A stretch of DNA of 64,000 nucleotides from positions 124,001 to 188,000 of the forward strand of contig JACTAT010000045.1 in the NCBI GenBank assembly GCA_014526335.1. Direction: 5' to 3'. Of this stretch, positions 35,650 to 46,832 are shown piece by piece. The translations under genes were made by a program, and so were the position numbers. Position 1 is the stretch's first letter. Each line of letters starts with the position of its first letter. A model generated the notes under the pieces. The model was not told the DNA's origin, made no database searches, and saw nothing but the letters and a program-made list of their open reading frames with translations. The stretch is from Chrysaora quinquecirrha. Lineage: Eukaryota > Cnidaria > Scyphozoa > Semaeostomeae > Pelagiidae.

Positions 35650-36209
35650 TCACGATTTTAGCATACAGCAGCGGTAGTGGTACCTCAAGCGATCATGCCC
35701 ACTGTTACGTTGCAATTTGAAATACGACAATGCGTACCCAGAATTGCATTGAACGGTTTGCCGGTCCAAGTAATAAACCCTACCGTTTCCGTCGTATGAC
35801 CAGCCAGTGTATGTAGTGTAACAGGCAGTTTTGCTGCTCCATGGTGATTTCAAGTTGCAACAGAAGTAGTTGTACCTGACTTTGTTGTGGCCAGAGTTTC
35901 TTTCTATTCTGAAATCATTGACAAAGCTTTTTGTGCCACAGTTTGCTGAATGCCTATCTAAATACACAGCATTGCCATTACCATCTCTGTTGAATGGCGT
36001 GTACTTGTGCACAAGGGTACAGTAGCCAAGGTTTCTCAGCTTGCAACATTCATATTGATATCGCATCTTGCTTCCACTTCTTTGCAAATGAAACATAGAT
36101 AGAATGTTTTCACGGCCTCCGCAATTCATTCTATGTCTGTCGATTGAGACCATATTGCCACCTGAGTGCGAGCTCCAGGATGTATATTTTGTGCTGCAAT
36201 CGATGATAT
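35650..36209 (-). CDS. Last exon of secreted TSP1 gene: three cysteine-rich YLDRH/RYxYxCC modules
   Basis: The acceptor cttctag|AT at 36210 starts a phase-1 exon of 560 nt that ends at the stop at 35650. It encodes three modules of about 55 aa. Each has an SIDRH/YLDRH-type strand followed by Cys, an LxxFxLxRN segment, and RYxYxCC. The first module reads SIDRHRMNCGG...RYQYECC, the second YLDRHSANCG...RYNYFCC, the third YLDRQTVQCN...RYHYRCC. The even cysteine spacing implies disulphide-bonded extracellular modules. I know this pattern from cnidarian predicted secreted proteins but cannot name a family. The exon is intact and follows TSP1 in phase. Confidence 0.75.
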
Positions 36210-36342
36210 CTAGAAGATGTATTTAACGTATTTTTCACTTACGTTTTGTCTGTAAGTTTTCACTATTCGTATCAGTCATTTTACCTAAACGCTCAATGCC
36301 CTTCTACGCTCCTTGTACGAAATAAAACAAAATTTAAGATAC

Positions 36343-36522
36343 CTGGACATTCTTTGACTTTGCACTCGACTCTTTCTGTCAGTGGACCTAGCTCAGAACA
36401 GTCCTTTCCTTTACCTTTTGTGACAGGGTTGTCACAGTTTCTTTCTCTATATTTATACCCTGAGCCACATTCTTTGTCACATGGTGTCCAGCCAAGCCAT
36501 TCGCTCAATCCTCCATTAACAT
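36343..36522 (-). CDS. Thrombospondin type 1 repeat exon of secreted gene
   Basis: A 180-nt symmetric phase 1-1 exon, with acceptor tttgag|AT at 36523 and donor CCAG|GTATCT at 36342. It encodes one complete TSP1 repeat of 60 aa: VNGGLSEWLGWTPCDKEC, then GSGYKYRERNC, then KDCSELG, ending VECKVKECP. Six cysteines and the W..W stack are present. TSP1 repeats bind glycans and matrix proteins outside the cell. The exon joins in phase to the cysteine-rich last exon (35650-36209) and, upstream, to either the cassette exons or the signal exon, since all junctions are phase 1. Confidence 0.88.
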
Positions 36523-36753
36523 CTCAAATAGAGAACATCTTTAGCAATAACAATTCACTTTGCATTTTTAACATCAAAGTAGATTGCAAAATTTGATCTT
36601 CTCTCTTCGCACGATATTTTTATAAGAATACCTAAATTTTTGCCAAGCCTCGATTATTGTTAAGATTTTTCGATTGTGAGCCTAAAACATTCTTAAAATA
36701 TTCTTAAAATTTTCTTAAAATATTCTTAATTTGTTCTTAATTTACAATGTTAT

Positions 36754-36990
36754 AATGATAATAATATAGATATAAAGGGTTCGAAGAGGCCAAAAGACCT
36801 ACGAATCCCTGCTCAGTCTTATTGCTGTGTCATTTAAAGCTAGCTGAAGCTATATATTTGATTGCAAGTTGTTCCATTTTTCGACTACTCTTTGAGTGAA
36901 AAAATATTTCCTTATAGCCATGCGATTTCTTTGTTTAAATAATTTATAATTGTGTCCTCGAGTACATAGTGGTCGTTGATATCTATCTAT
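36754..36990 (-). mobile_element. 3' fragment of a non-LTR retrotransposon inserted in an intron
   Basis: Present here but absent from the duplicate copy near 45057. On the minus strand it encodes RGHNYKLFKQRNRMAIRKYF, then FTQRVVEKWNNL, the conserved C-terminal block of CR1/Rex-like RT proteins. It ends in an ATAATGATAATAATATAG-like simple tail at 36754-36770. It is a 237-bp 5'-truncated insertion made after the segmental duplication. Confidence 0.75.
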
Positions 36991-37450
36991 CAGTTTAAGT
37001 AAACTCTTTGTCGTTTGCAGTTTTATGATAGAAGAAACCTAATTTACAGTTAGAAGTACTATTTCAACTCTGTCAATCTCATTGAACCAATGTAATCCAA
37101 TGTTTATTGGAAAACATATAGCTAGTCTACAGCGCGACAATAACATTTCGTGCCTTGTTAATATTAAGACAGAAAAATGAAAAAAATCGTCTTGATGAAG
37201 CTTGAGCCTTGCTATATTCTTAAATAATTCTTAAATTTCAGTGATTTTGAGCCTCGATTATCTTATAGACTGTATTCGTATATTCGTACATATAAAAAAG
37301 TTTATAAGTATTTCTGTAAAGACATCAACCATCTAGAACATTTTTTACATCAATTTGAAAATTTAAGTGAAATTTTTTACCAATTTTTTATGAACTGAAA
37401 CTTGTCAAATAATATTCAGGTTTTATTTCAAATCAAATTGATTTGCTTAC

Positions 37451-37695
37451 TTTCCTCTCCTGAGGCTTTGAAACTGTAAACTGCCTCTGCAAAATACGAT
37501 CCTGTACAATGTTCGTGATTCCCTTTCAAGCATTTTGTGTAGGTCTGGTCACCAAAACATCCATGCTCCATGTGTTGCCTTGACAAAGCCTCTTGTATTT
37601 GACTTTCTGTGCGTCCATAGCATTCGCCAATATAGAACATTGCAAATCCAGCAAAGCCTCGCTTTTTTGCCTCGTCTCTGCACTTACAAGCCATT
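37451..37695 (-). CDS. Cassette A exon 2 of secreted gene (GECYGR cysteine-rich module)
   Basis: The acceptor ttttag|A at 37696 (phase 2) and the donor GAGGAAA|GTAAGC at 37450 (phase 1) bound a 245-nt exon. It encodes the second half of a cysteine-rich module: CKCRDEAKKRGFAGFAMF, then YIGECYGR, and cysteines at GCFGD, KCLKGNHEHC and near the end (SYFAEAVYSF). The pattern C..A..GF..F....GEC is common in cnidarian extracellular proteins, where I know it only as an unnamed module. The exon itself is open. The first half of the module (38035-38168) carries a frameshift. Confidence 0.6.
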
Positions 37696-38034
37696 CTAAA
37701 ATTAAAGATTTTCTAAAGTGATTGGTGCACTTTGAGAAGGCTGCTAACAAACATGTCAGAGATGGCAAATCCCGCTTTTATCTTTATTTTCTCTTGAGTA
37801 TAGTGACCTATTATTGGTAATACGGCTATATAGGACGAATTAAGTTTGTCTTCTCCGTTTTTCTAATATGATTATAGCGTATTTGGCTAGTGCCTTTCCT
37901 CAATTTTTCTGCATGCAAGTTAAATGCGCTAAAGCTATAGCTAACTTTTCTTTGACTAAATTAAAAGCAATTTCAACGTTTAACAATGGCTACAAAATCT
38001 TAGATCTATAACTATCATTGTTGGAGATTTATAC

Positions 38035-38168
38035 CTGCTCATGAAGTCAACTATGTTATTCCAATCGATTGAATGTTTATCATCGAAGATTGCAACACCA
38101 AGCAGGGTTATTTTCTTCATAACACCCAATCATATTGTAATCTGTCTTACAGCTGGAACTTCCTTTGC
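38035..38168 (-). pseudogene. Cassette A exon 1 of secreted gene, frame-damaged
   Basis: The acceptor atttcag|GC at 38169 and the donor AGCAG|GTATAA at 38034 give 134 nt. Entering in phase 1 it reads KGSSSCKTDYNMIGCYEENN, then meets an in-frame TGA. The continuation expected from the module (LLGVAIFDDKHSIDWNNIV) is one base out of register. The change lies in the AATAACCCTGCTTGG stretch. The same change occurs in cassette B, so it predates the duplication or has been shared by conversion, or both contain the same assembly error. Confidence 0.6.
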
Positions 38169-38872
38169 CTGAAATATTTTTTGTAGTTAAGGTTTTATTC
38201 TCAGGACCAATGAAAACGCCCCATAAGGAAATTTGATCATCTGGTCCGTAAATTAACTAAGATTGATCGTTATCTTGAAATATCTTGATTTTAAAAAACA
38301 AGTGAAAACTGACCTAAAGGCGAAAGTTTTTAGCTATATGGCTCTGTAATTTTTTTACATGACTATCAAGTAGTGACGCCTGAACGTCTGGAGGGCAAGG
38401 GGGCAAAGGTTTGAAGAAGGGTGGCTTGAGACAATTTTAAGTGGCCACGCCCTTCGGAAGGTTGGAAAACGTGGGAATTGCCCTTTCAATGTTTTCATCG
38501 ACAATAAAACTGTTTAAGATTTACTCGATTTTGCAGGAGCAATCCTTTTTTTATTTGAAGAATTCTTATACGTTTAAAGTCATGAAGTTTAGTTATAAGA
38601 TGTTGCTATTGGTTTCAGAAAAGTGATTTTCCATGTTCATTAATTTTTAATAAATTAAGGGCAACAAGTTTCACATCGATTTTCCCACGAACCAGAAACA
38701 AATAATGAAATCAGTATAATATGGTCCTTTATTGCCTTTCTTTTATTCAACAATTCTACAATATTTATCAGACAACTTTAAAGCTGTTTTAAAAAAGTTG
38801 TTGTCGGTGAGGGCATATCTTGCCCCTCCTTGCCCCCCTCGGATAAGGGCAGGACCGGTGACTGCGTCCCAA

Positions 38873-39010
38873 TCAGATTGCAGCATTTGCCTCAAAAACA
38901 ATAGGTATTGTTTTTTGAACCAATCAAATGCCTTTAAATCCTGAAGCTCAAGAGTGAGGCCGTTGTCTGGATTTTTCGGACTGGTCTGGAAAATGTTAAG
39001 TTGCTGCGGC
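38873..39010. other. Short unique spacer before the minisatellite
   Basis: Nothing recognised. Confidence 0.5.
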
Positions 39011-42000
39011 CGAAATCAAGACTTGAAAAACCGAGTTTGTCAGAGACCTTTAAAAAACCTAGTTTTTCAGTGAACTTTGAAAAACCTAGTATTTCAGCGA
39101 CCTTTGAAAACCCAAGTTTTTCAGCGACATTTGAAAACCCTAATTTTTCAGGCGACTTTGAAAAATCTAGTTTTTCAGTGACCTTTGAAAAACCTAGTAT
39201 TTCAGCGACCTTTGAAAACCCAAGTTTTTCAGCGAAATTTGAAAGACCTAGTTTTTCGGGCGACCTTTGAAAACCCTAATTTTTCAGGCGATTTTGAAAA
39301 ATCTAGTTTTTCAGTTGACTTTGAAAAACATAGTTTTTCAGCGACCTTTGAAAAACCTAGTTTTTCAGCGACCTTTGAAAAACCTAGTTTTTCGGGCGAT
39401 CTTTGAAAAACCTACTTTTTCAGGCGACCTTTGAAAAGCCTTGTTTTTCAGCAACCTTTGAAAAATATAGCTTTTCAGGCGACCTTTGAAAAACCTTGTT
39501 TTTCAGCCACCTTTAAAAAACCGAGTTTTTCAGTGACCTTTAAAAGCCTAGTTTTTCAGGCTACCTTTGAACTTTGAAAAACCTAGTTTTCCAGGCGACC
39601 TTTGAAAAACCTTATTTTTCAGCGACCTTTAAAAAACCGAGTTTCTCAGTTGACTTTGAGAAACCTAGTTTTTCAGTGACCTTTGAAAAACCCAAGTTTT
39701 TCAGTGACCTTTGAAAAACCTACTTTTTCCGTGACCTCTAAAAAACCGAGTTTTTCAGGGGACTTTGAAAGATCTAGTTTTTCAGTTGACTTTGAGAAAC
39801 CTAGTTTTATCAGGCAACTTTGAAAAACCTAGTTTTTCAGCGACGTTCGAAAAACCTTGTTTTTCAGGCGACCTTTGAAGAACCTTGTTTTTCAACAACT
39901 TTTGAAAAATATTGCTTTTCAGGCGACCTTTGAAATACCTTGTTTTTCAGCGACCTTTAAAAAACCGAGTTTTTCAGTGACCTTTAAAAACCTAGATTTT
40001 CAGGCTACTTTTGAAAAACCTAGTCTGTCAGGCGACCTTTGAAAAAACCTTGTTTTTCTTCGACCTTTGAAAAACAGAGTTTTTCAGCGACCTTTTAAAT
40101 ACCTTGTTTTTCAGCGACCTTTGAAAAACCGAGTTTTCCAGCGACCTTTGAAAAACCGAGTTTGTCAGAGACCTTTAAAGACCTAGTTTTTCAGCGACCT
40201 TTGAAAAACCTAGTTTTTCAGTGACCTTTGAAAAACCTAGTATTTCAGCGACCTTTGAAAACCCAAGTTTTTCAGCGACATTTGAAAACCCTAATTTTTC
40301 AGGTGGCTTTGAAAAATCTAGTTTTTCAGTTGACTTTGAAATACATAGTTTTTCAGCGACCTTTGAAAAACCTAGTTTTTCAGTGACCTTTGAAAAACCT
40401 AGTTTTTCAGTGACCTTTGAAAAACCGAGTTTTCCAGCGACCTTTGAAAAACCGAGTTTGTCAGCGACCTTTAAAAACCTAGTTTTTCAGCGACCTTTGA
40501 GAAACCTAGTTTTTCAGTGACCTTTGAAAAACCCAAGTTTTTCAGTGACCTTTGAAAAACCTACTTTTTCCGCGACCTCTAAAAAACCGAGTTTTTCAGG
40601 GGACTTTGAAAGATCTAGTTTTTCAGTTGACTTTGAGAAACCTAGTTTTATCAGGCAACTTTGAAAAACCTAGTTTTTCAGCGACGTTCGAAAAACCTTG
40701 TTTTTCAGGCGACCTTTGAAGAACCTTGTTTTTCAACACCTTTTGAAAAATATTGCTTTTCAGGCGACCTTTGAAATACCTTGTTTTTCAGCGACCTTTA
40801 AAAAACCGAGTTTTTCAGTGACCTTTAAAAACCTAGATTTTCAGGCTACTTTTGAAAAACCTAGTCTGTCAGGCGACCTTTGAAAAAACCTTGTTTTTCT
40901 TCGACCTTTGAAAAACAGAGTTTTTCAGCGACCTTTTAAATACCTTGTTTTTCAGCGACCTTTGAAAAACCGAGTTTTCCAGCGACCTTTGAAAAACCGA
41001 GTTTGTCAGAGACCTTTAAAGACCTAGTTTTTCAGCGACCTTTAAAAAACCTAGTTTTTCAGTGACCTTTGAAAAACCTAGTATTTCAGCGACCTTTGAA
41101 AACCCAAGTTTTTCAGCGACATTTGAAAACCCTAATTTTTCAGGCGGCTTTGAAAAATCTAGTTTTTCAGTTGACTTTGAAATACATAGTTTTTCAGCGA
41201 CCTTTGAAAAACCTAGTTTTTCAGTGACCTTTGAAAAACCTAGTTTTTCAGTGACCTTTGAAAAACCGAGTTTTCCAGCGACCTTTGAAAAACCGAGTTT
41301 GTCAGCGACCTTTAAAAACCTAGTTTTTCAGCGACCTTTGAGAAACCTAGTTTTTCAGTGACCTTTGAAAAACCTAGTATTTCAGCGACCTTTGAAAACC
41401 CAAGTTTTTCAGCGACATTTGAAAAACTTAGTTTTTCAGCGACCTTTGAAAAACCTTTTTTTTCAGTGACCTTTGAAAAACCTAGTATTTCAGCGACCTT
41501 TGAAAACCCAAGTTTTTCAGCGAAATTTGAAAGACCTAGTTTTTCGGGCGACCTTTGAAAACCCTAATTTTTCAGGCGATTTTGAAAAATCTAGTTTTTC
41601 AGTTGACTTTGAAAAACATAGTTTTTCAGCGACCTTTGAAAAACCTAGTTTTTCAGCGACCTTTGAAAAACCTAGTTTTTCGGGCGATCTTTGAAAAACC
41701 TACTTTTTCAGGCGACCTTTGAAAAGCCTTGTTTTTCAGCAACCTTTGAAAAATATAGCTTTTCAGGCGACCTTTGAAAAACCTTGTTTTTCAGCAACCT
41801 TTAAAAAACCGAGTTTTTCAGTGACCTTTAAAAGCCTAGTTTTTCAGGCTACCTTTGAACTTTGAAAAACCTAGTTTTTCAGGCGACCTTTGAAAAACCT
41901 TATTTTTCAGCGACCTTTAAAAAACCGAGTTTCTCAGTTGACTTTGAGAAACCTAGTTTTTCAGTGACCTTTGAAAAACCCAAGTTTTTCAGTGACCTTT

Positions 42001-43779
42001 GAAAAACCTACTTTTTCCGCGACCTCTAAAAAACCGAGTTTTTCAGGGGACTTTGAAAGATCTAGTTTTTCAGTTGACTTTGAGAAACCTAGTTTTATCA
42101 GGCAACTTTGAAAAACCTAGTTTTTCAGCGACGTTCGAAAAACCTTGTTTTTCAGGCGACCTTTGAAGAACCTTGTTTTTCAACAACTTTTGAAAATATT
42201 GCTTTTCAGGCGACCTTTGAAATACCTTGTTTTTCAGCGACCTTTAAAAACCGAGTTTTCAGTGACCTTTAAAACCTAGATTTTCAGGCTACTTTTGAAA
42301 ACCTAGTCTGTCAGGCGACCTTTGAAAAACCTTGTTTTCTTCGACCTTTGAAAACAGAGTTTTCAGCGACCTTTAAATACCTTGTTTTTCAGCGACCTTT
42401 GAAAACCGAGTTTTCCAGCGACCTTTGAAAACCGAGTTTGTCAGAGACCTTTAAAGACCTAGTTTTCAGCGACCTTTAAAAACCTAGTTTTTCAGTGACC
42501 TTTGAAAACCTAGTATTTCAGCGACCTTTGAAAACCCAAGTTTTTCAGCGACATTTGAAAACCCTAATTTTTCAGGCGGCTTTGAAAATCTAGTTTTTCA
42601 GTTGACTTTGAAATACATAGTTTTTCAGCGACCTTTGAAAAACCTAGTTTTTCAGTGACCTTTGAAAACCTAGTTTTTCAGTGACCTTTGAAAACCGAGT
42701 TTTCCAGCGACCTTTGAAAAACCGAGTTTGTCAGCGACCTTTAATTTTTCAGTTGACTTTGAAAAACCTAGTATTTCAGCGACGTTCGAGAAACCTAGTT
42801 TTTCAGCGACGTTCGAAAAACCTAGTTTTTCAGGCGACCTTTGAAAAACCTTGTTTTTCAGCCTTGTTTTTCAGCAACTCTTGAAAAACCTACTTTTTCA
42901 GGCTACTTTGAAAAACATAGCTTTGCAGGCGACCTTTGAAAACCCGAGTTTTTCAGCGACCTTGAAAAACAGAGTTTTTCAGCGACCTTGAAAAATCTAG
43001 TTTTACAGCGACCTTTGAAAAACCGAGTTTTATCAGGCGACTTTGAAAGTCTAGTTTTTCAGTTGACTTTGAAAGTCTAGTTTTTCAGTGGCCTTGAAAA
43101 ATCTAGTTTTTCAACGAACTTTGAAAAACCTAGTTTTTCAGCGACCTTGAAAAATCTAGTTTTTCAGGCTACTTTGGAAAAACCTAGTTTTTCAGGCTAC
43201 TTTTAAAAAACCTTGTTTTCCAGCGACCTTTGAAAAACCGAGTTTCTCAGCGAACTTTGAAAAACCTAGCTTTTCAGGGGATTTTGAAAGATCTAGTTTT
43301 TCAGTTGACTTTGAGAAACCTAGTTTTATCAGGCAACTTTGAAAAACCTAGTATTTCAGCGACGTTTGAAAAACCTAGTTTTTCAGTTACGTTTGAAAAA
43401 CCTAGTTGTTCAGGCCACCTTTGAAAAACCTTGTTTTTTAGCAACTTTTGAAAACCCTCTTTTTTCAGGCTACCTTTGAAAAACCTAGATTTTCAGAGCG
43501 ACCTGAAAAGCCTTGTTTTCAGCAACCTTTGAAAAACATAGCTTTGCAGGCGACCTTTGAAAACCCGAGTTTTTCAGCGACCTTGAAAAACCGAGTTTTT
43601 CAGCGACCTTGAAAAATCTAGTTTTTCAGTTGACTTTGAAAAACTTAGTTTTTCAGCGACCTTGAAAAATCTAGTTTTTTAGCGAACTTTGAAAAACCTA
43701 GTTTTTCAGCGACCTTTGAAAAGCCTAGTTTTCCAGGCGAGTTTGAAAAACCTAGTTTTTAAAGTGACCTTTGAAAAAC
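39011..43779. repeat. 27-bp hairpin minisatellite, about 177 units, in an intron
   Basis: The unit is GCGACCTTTGAAAAACCTAGTTTTTCA with many variants. Its second part, TGAAAAACCTAGTTTTTCA, is a perfect 8-bp stem around CTA, so the array is a series of hairpins. 27 is divisible by 3, so frames of up to 99 codons reading (TFEKPSFSA)n open by artefact on the plus strand. Higher-order duplication is clear: 39857-40520 recurs 841 bp downstream, and 39185-39406 recurs 2288 bp downstream. It lies between the two segmental duplicates. Confidence 0.95.
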
Positions 43780-43784
43780 CATGC

Positions 43785-44174
43785 ATAGATCATTTCGGCA
43801 GAATTTAAACTTTTCTAAATCGCAAGATATCAATCTTTCGATGCAAAAATCGTATAAAAATTAGTCTAGGTGCAAAGTTTTACTATCTCAGCGCGTGTAT
43901 TATCGATTCTACTAGCGTCAAAAGTTTACGAATTTATAAGGGCTTTGACCATGTTGGGTAAAAAGTTTCACCAACTTCATTTTTTGCGGTCAAAGCCTTT
44001 ATGAAATCGGAAACTTTGAATGCTCATAAAATTAAGAACACAAGCGCCATGACAGTGAAACTTTGTACCTAGACTAAGTTTTGGCTCCTTTATAAGATTT
44101 TCATATCAAAAACTCGATATCATGTGATTTCGAAAAGTTTTAATGCCGTGTGACGTCATACCGAAATGATCTAT
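43785..44174. mobile_element. Foldback (MITE-like) element, 390 bp
   Basis: The ends atagatcatttcgg and ccgaaatgatctat are exact inverses. The two halves match imperfectly across their whole length (gtctaggtgcaaagtttta against gtctaggtacaaagtttca) with an inner dyad around ggctttgacc/ggtcaaagcc. It is non-coding and sits at the edge of the 27-bp array. Confidence 0.8.
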
Positions 44175-44869
44175 TCAGGGGACGTTGTTAGTTTTCTAGA
44201 TAATATTAGTTTAGTTGTTTCTTAACAGGACAACATGGCTGCTATGAGTAGGTCCTGCAGGTAGGACCATAAGGGCTGTAATGACTATAAGTAGGCTGCT
44301 ATAAGTGGGGAATCCATTAACGAATATGTCTTTCCAATCTAGATATTTCTCTAGACGAAATTCTTGCTCTTTATTTGAAGAATTTATTGGCCTAACATTC
44401 TCTGGCTTCTTTTTATTTATGTTTTCATCAATTTTGTATCCAGGGAATGAAGACTGAGATCACGTGAAGACTATCAAAGTACACAGGCTATCAAAGAATC
44501 TGTAAAGTAAGCAGCTCGTAATGATAAGATTTGTAAATGTATATAGAAGTCAAGTTGAAACAGAATACCTTTGTGATATCCAGCTGACCGGAAGAGTGTA
44601 TTCTGCATGTGCAATGTTTGATGGTCTAAAAATTTTCTGAACACAATTTTCATGATGAAAGCAACTAGAGAATTGGTCAATTCATATCCATCTCTATGAT
44701 CAATCTTGCCTTCTATATCTTGATTATCTTTTTTAAACATCTCCTTTTTGGTTCTTCATTTTGTCAACATATTCCACATTACATGTGTTAGTCTGACAGT
44801 TTGTTTTTTTGTTAGACTGCTAATCTGCTGGTCTATTGCTTGTAAGTATGTTCTTTTAAACTCTTAAAT
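44175..44869. other. No gene recognised
   Basis: A minus-strand frame of 88 codons (44474-44740) has mixed composition but no recognisable family, splice sites or duplicate. I see nothing else. Confidence 0.4.
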
Positions 44870-45407
44870 AGGGAACATATTCAGAAATAGCAATTCATTT
44901 TGCATTTTTAACATCAAAGTAGATTGCAAAACTTGATTTTCTCTCTTCACACGAGATTTTTATAAGAATACCTATATTTTTGCCAAGCCTCGGTTATTGT
45001 TAAGATTTTTCGATTTTGAGCCTAAAGTATTCTTTAATTATTCTTAATTTACGATGTTATCAATTTAAGTAAACTCTTTGTCGTTTGCCATTTTATGATA
45101 TAAGAAAGCTAATATACAGTTAGAAGTACTATTTTAACTCTGTCAATCTCATTAAACAAATGTAGTCCAACGTTTTTGGAAAACATAGTCTACAGCGCGT
45201 CAATCACATTTCATGCCTTGTTAATATTAACATAGACAAGTGAAAAAAATTGTCTTCATGGAGTTTGAGCCTGGCATAATTCTTAAATAATTCTCAAATT
45301 TCAGTGATCTTGAGCCTCGATATTCTTATAGACTGTATTCGCATATATAAAAAAGTGCTTCTTTAATAGAAATCATACATAAATCAGTATTTCTGTAATG
45401 ACATCAA

Positions 45408-45995
45408 TTGAATTTCATTTTAATGCTGGTTAGAGCACGGGTTTAACCGGGGTTAATGCCACCAGGCGACTTTTGTTATTGCTTATGTCATGATGGGGAA
45501 TATGATACAGTATCTATTTGTGTTCTTTCCCTATGGGATCTGGTATCTAGTCTGGGTATTTCCCCATTCACTCCATGATAATTTCATGGAGGATGAATTT
45601 ACTGAATAGTTCTTCCGCCATAATAAGATCAGCATTGGGCATTGAGTCTTCCGTTTGTTGTATAGAACTCAAGATGCAAAAGTTGATGTTGCATTACCGA
45701 ATTTGAGGGCTCCAAGCAAGATGTCTTCTCGCCGTCATGACTTTTCCCCTCCCTGCCCTTCCTTTAATTTAGCATTTGAAGTTCTAAATTCAACTTTTGC
45801 ATATTCTGCTTGCTTTTTCTTTTTGCCCTTCTACTCTCTGCTTCTTTTCTTTCACCGTGGTGACCAGGTGCATTGGCCGGAAACCGTGTTTTCCCGTTTC
45901 AATCACCGACTTTAGAGATGTAGTTTTAGTTCAGGCAGTTCAAGGGCTAATGCACTAAAAGCCCACTTCCTCAGGTGGATCCTGGTGAGTATTAA
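45408..45995. other. Segment of about 590 bp found only in duplicate B
   Basis: Copy A passes directly from gacatcaa to ccatttagaacatt-like sequence. Copy B has this additional DNA between the same points. It begins near ggttagagcacggg, which resembles a tRNA-type A box, and includes a plus-strand frame of 86 codons without recognised homology. It may be a SINE or other insertion in B, or a deletion in A. Confidence 0.5.
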
Positions 45996-46120
45996 ATACC
46001 ATTTAGAACATTTTAGACAAAATTTGAAAATTTAAGTGAAATTTTTTACCAATTTTTTTATGAACTGAAACTGGTCAAATAATATTCAGGTTTTATTTCA
46101 AATCAAATTGATTTGCTTAC

Positions 46121-46346
46121 TTTCCTCTCCTGAGGCTTTGAAACTGTAAACTGCCTCTGCAAAATACGATCCTGTACAATGTTCGTGATTCCCTTTCAAG
46201 CATTTTTTGTAGATCTGGTCACCAAAACATCCATGCTCCATGTGTTGCCTTGACAAAACCTCCTGTATTTGACTTTCTGTGCGTCCATAGCATTCGCCAA
46301 TATAGAACATTGCTTTTTAGCTTCGTCTCTGCACTTACAAGCCATT
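46121..46346 (-). pseudogene. Cassette B exon 2 of secreted gene, 19-bp deletion
   Basis: Same splice sites as the exon at 37451-37695, but 226 nt instead of 245. The 19 bases encoding RGFAGF are missing between AAAAAG and CAATGTTC, which shifts the frame inside the module. The downstream part (MFYIGECYGR... to GEESK) is otherwise preserved with few substitutions. With the 134-nt first exon the cassette totals 360 nt, so including it would not shift the next exon, but internal stops make it non-coding. Confidence 0.75.
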
Positions 46347-46698
46347 CTAAAATTAAAGATTTTCTAAAATAGAGTGTAAAGTGATTGGTGCAGTTTAAGA
46401 GACTGCTAACAAACATGTTAGAGATGGTAAATCCCGATTTTATCTTTATTTTCTCTTTAGTATAGTGACCTATTATTCGTAATAGGGCTATATAGGATGC
46501 ATTAAGTGTGTCTTCTCTGTATTTCTAACATGATTATAGCATATTTGGCTAGTGCCTTTTCTCGATTCTTCTGCATGCAATTTAAACGCGCTAAAGCTAA
46601 ATAGCTAACTTTTCTTTGACTAAATTAAAAAAAATTTCAACGTTTAACAATGGCTACAAAATCTTAGATCTATAACTATCATTGTTGGAGATTTATAC

Positions 46699-46832
46699 CT
46701 ACTCATGAAGTCAACTATGTTATTCCAATCGATTGAATGTTTATCATCGAAGATTGCAACACCAAGCAGGGTTATTTTCTTCATAACACCCAATCATATT
46801 GTAATCTTTCTTACAGCTGGAACTTCCTTTGC
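46699..46832 (-). pseudogene. Cassette B exon 1 of secreted gene, frame-damaged
   Basis: 134 nt, with acceptor atttcag|GC at 46833 and donor GAGTAG|GTATAA at 46698. It is nearly identical to 38035-38168 (KGSSSCKKDYNMIGCYEENN), with the same one-base register change and in-frame TGA. Confidence 0.6.

Larger units (their letters stand above)
36523..38872. repeat. Segmental duplication, copy A (direct)
   Basis: Matches 44870-47540 along its length in the same orientation, covering the cassette exons and flanking introns. Differences are scattered substitutions, the 237-bp retrotransposon fragment here and a roughly 590-bp extra segment in copy B. Confidence 0.88.

Noticed and set aside
39001..41700. 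Repetitive protein of (TFEKPSFSA)n
   Set aside because: It follows from a 27-bp unit. Frames break wherever a unit is 26 or 28 bp, and the array lies in an intron of an opposite-strand gene.
44474..44740. 88-codon minus-strand frame between minisatellite and duplicate B
   Set aside because: The mixed composition is suggestive, but no homology, splice sites or second copy could be seen.
45427..45470. tRNA gene at ggttagagcacggg
   Set aside because: It resembles an A box, but no convincing B box or acceptor stem follows. It is kept only as a possible SINE start.
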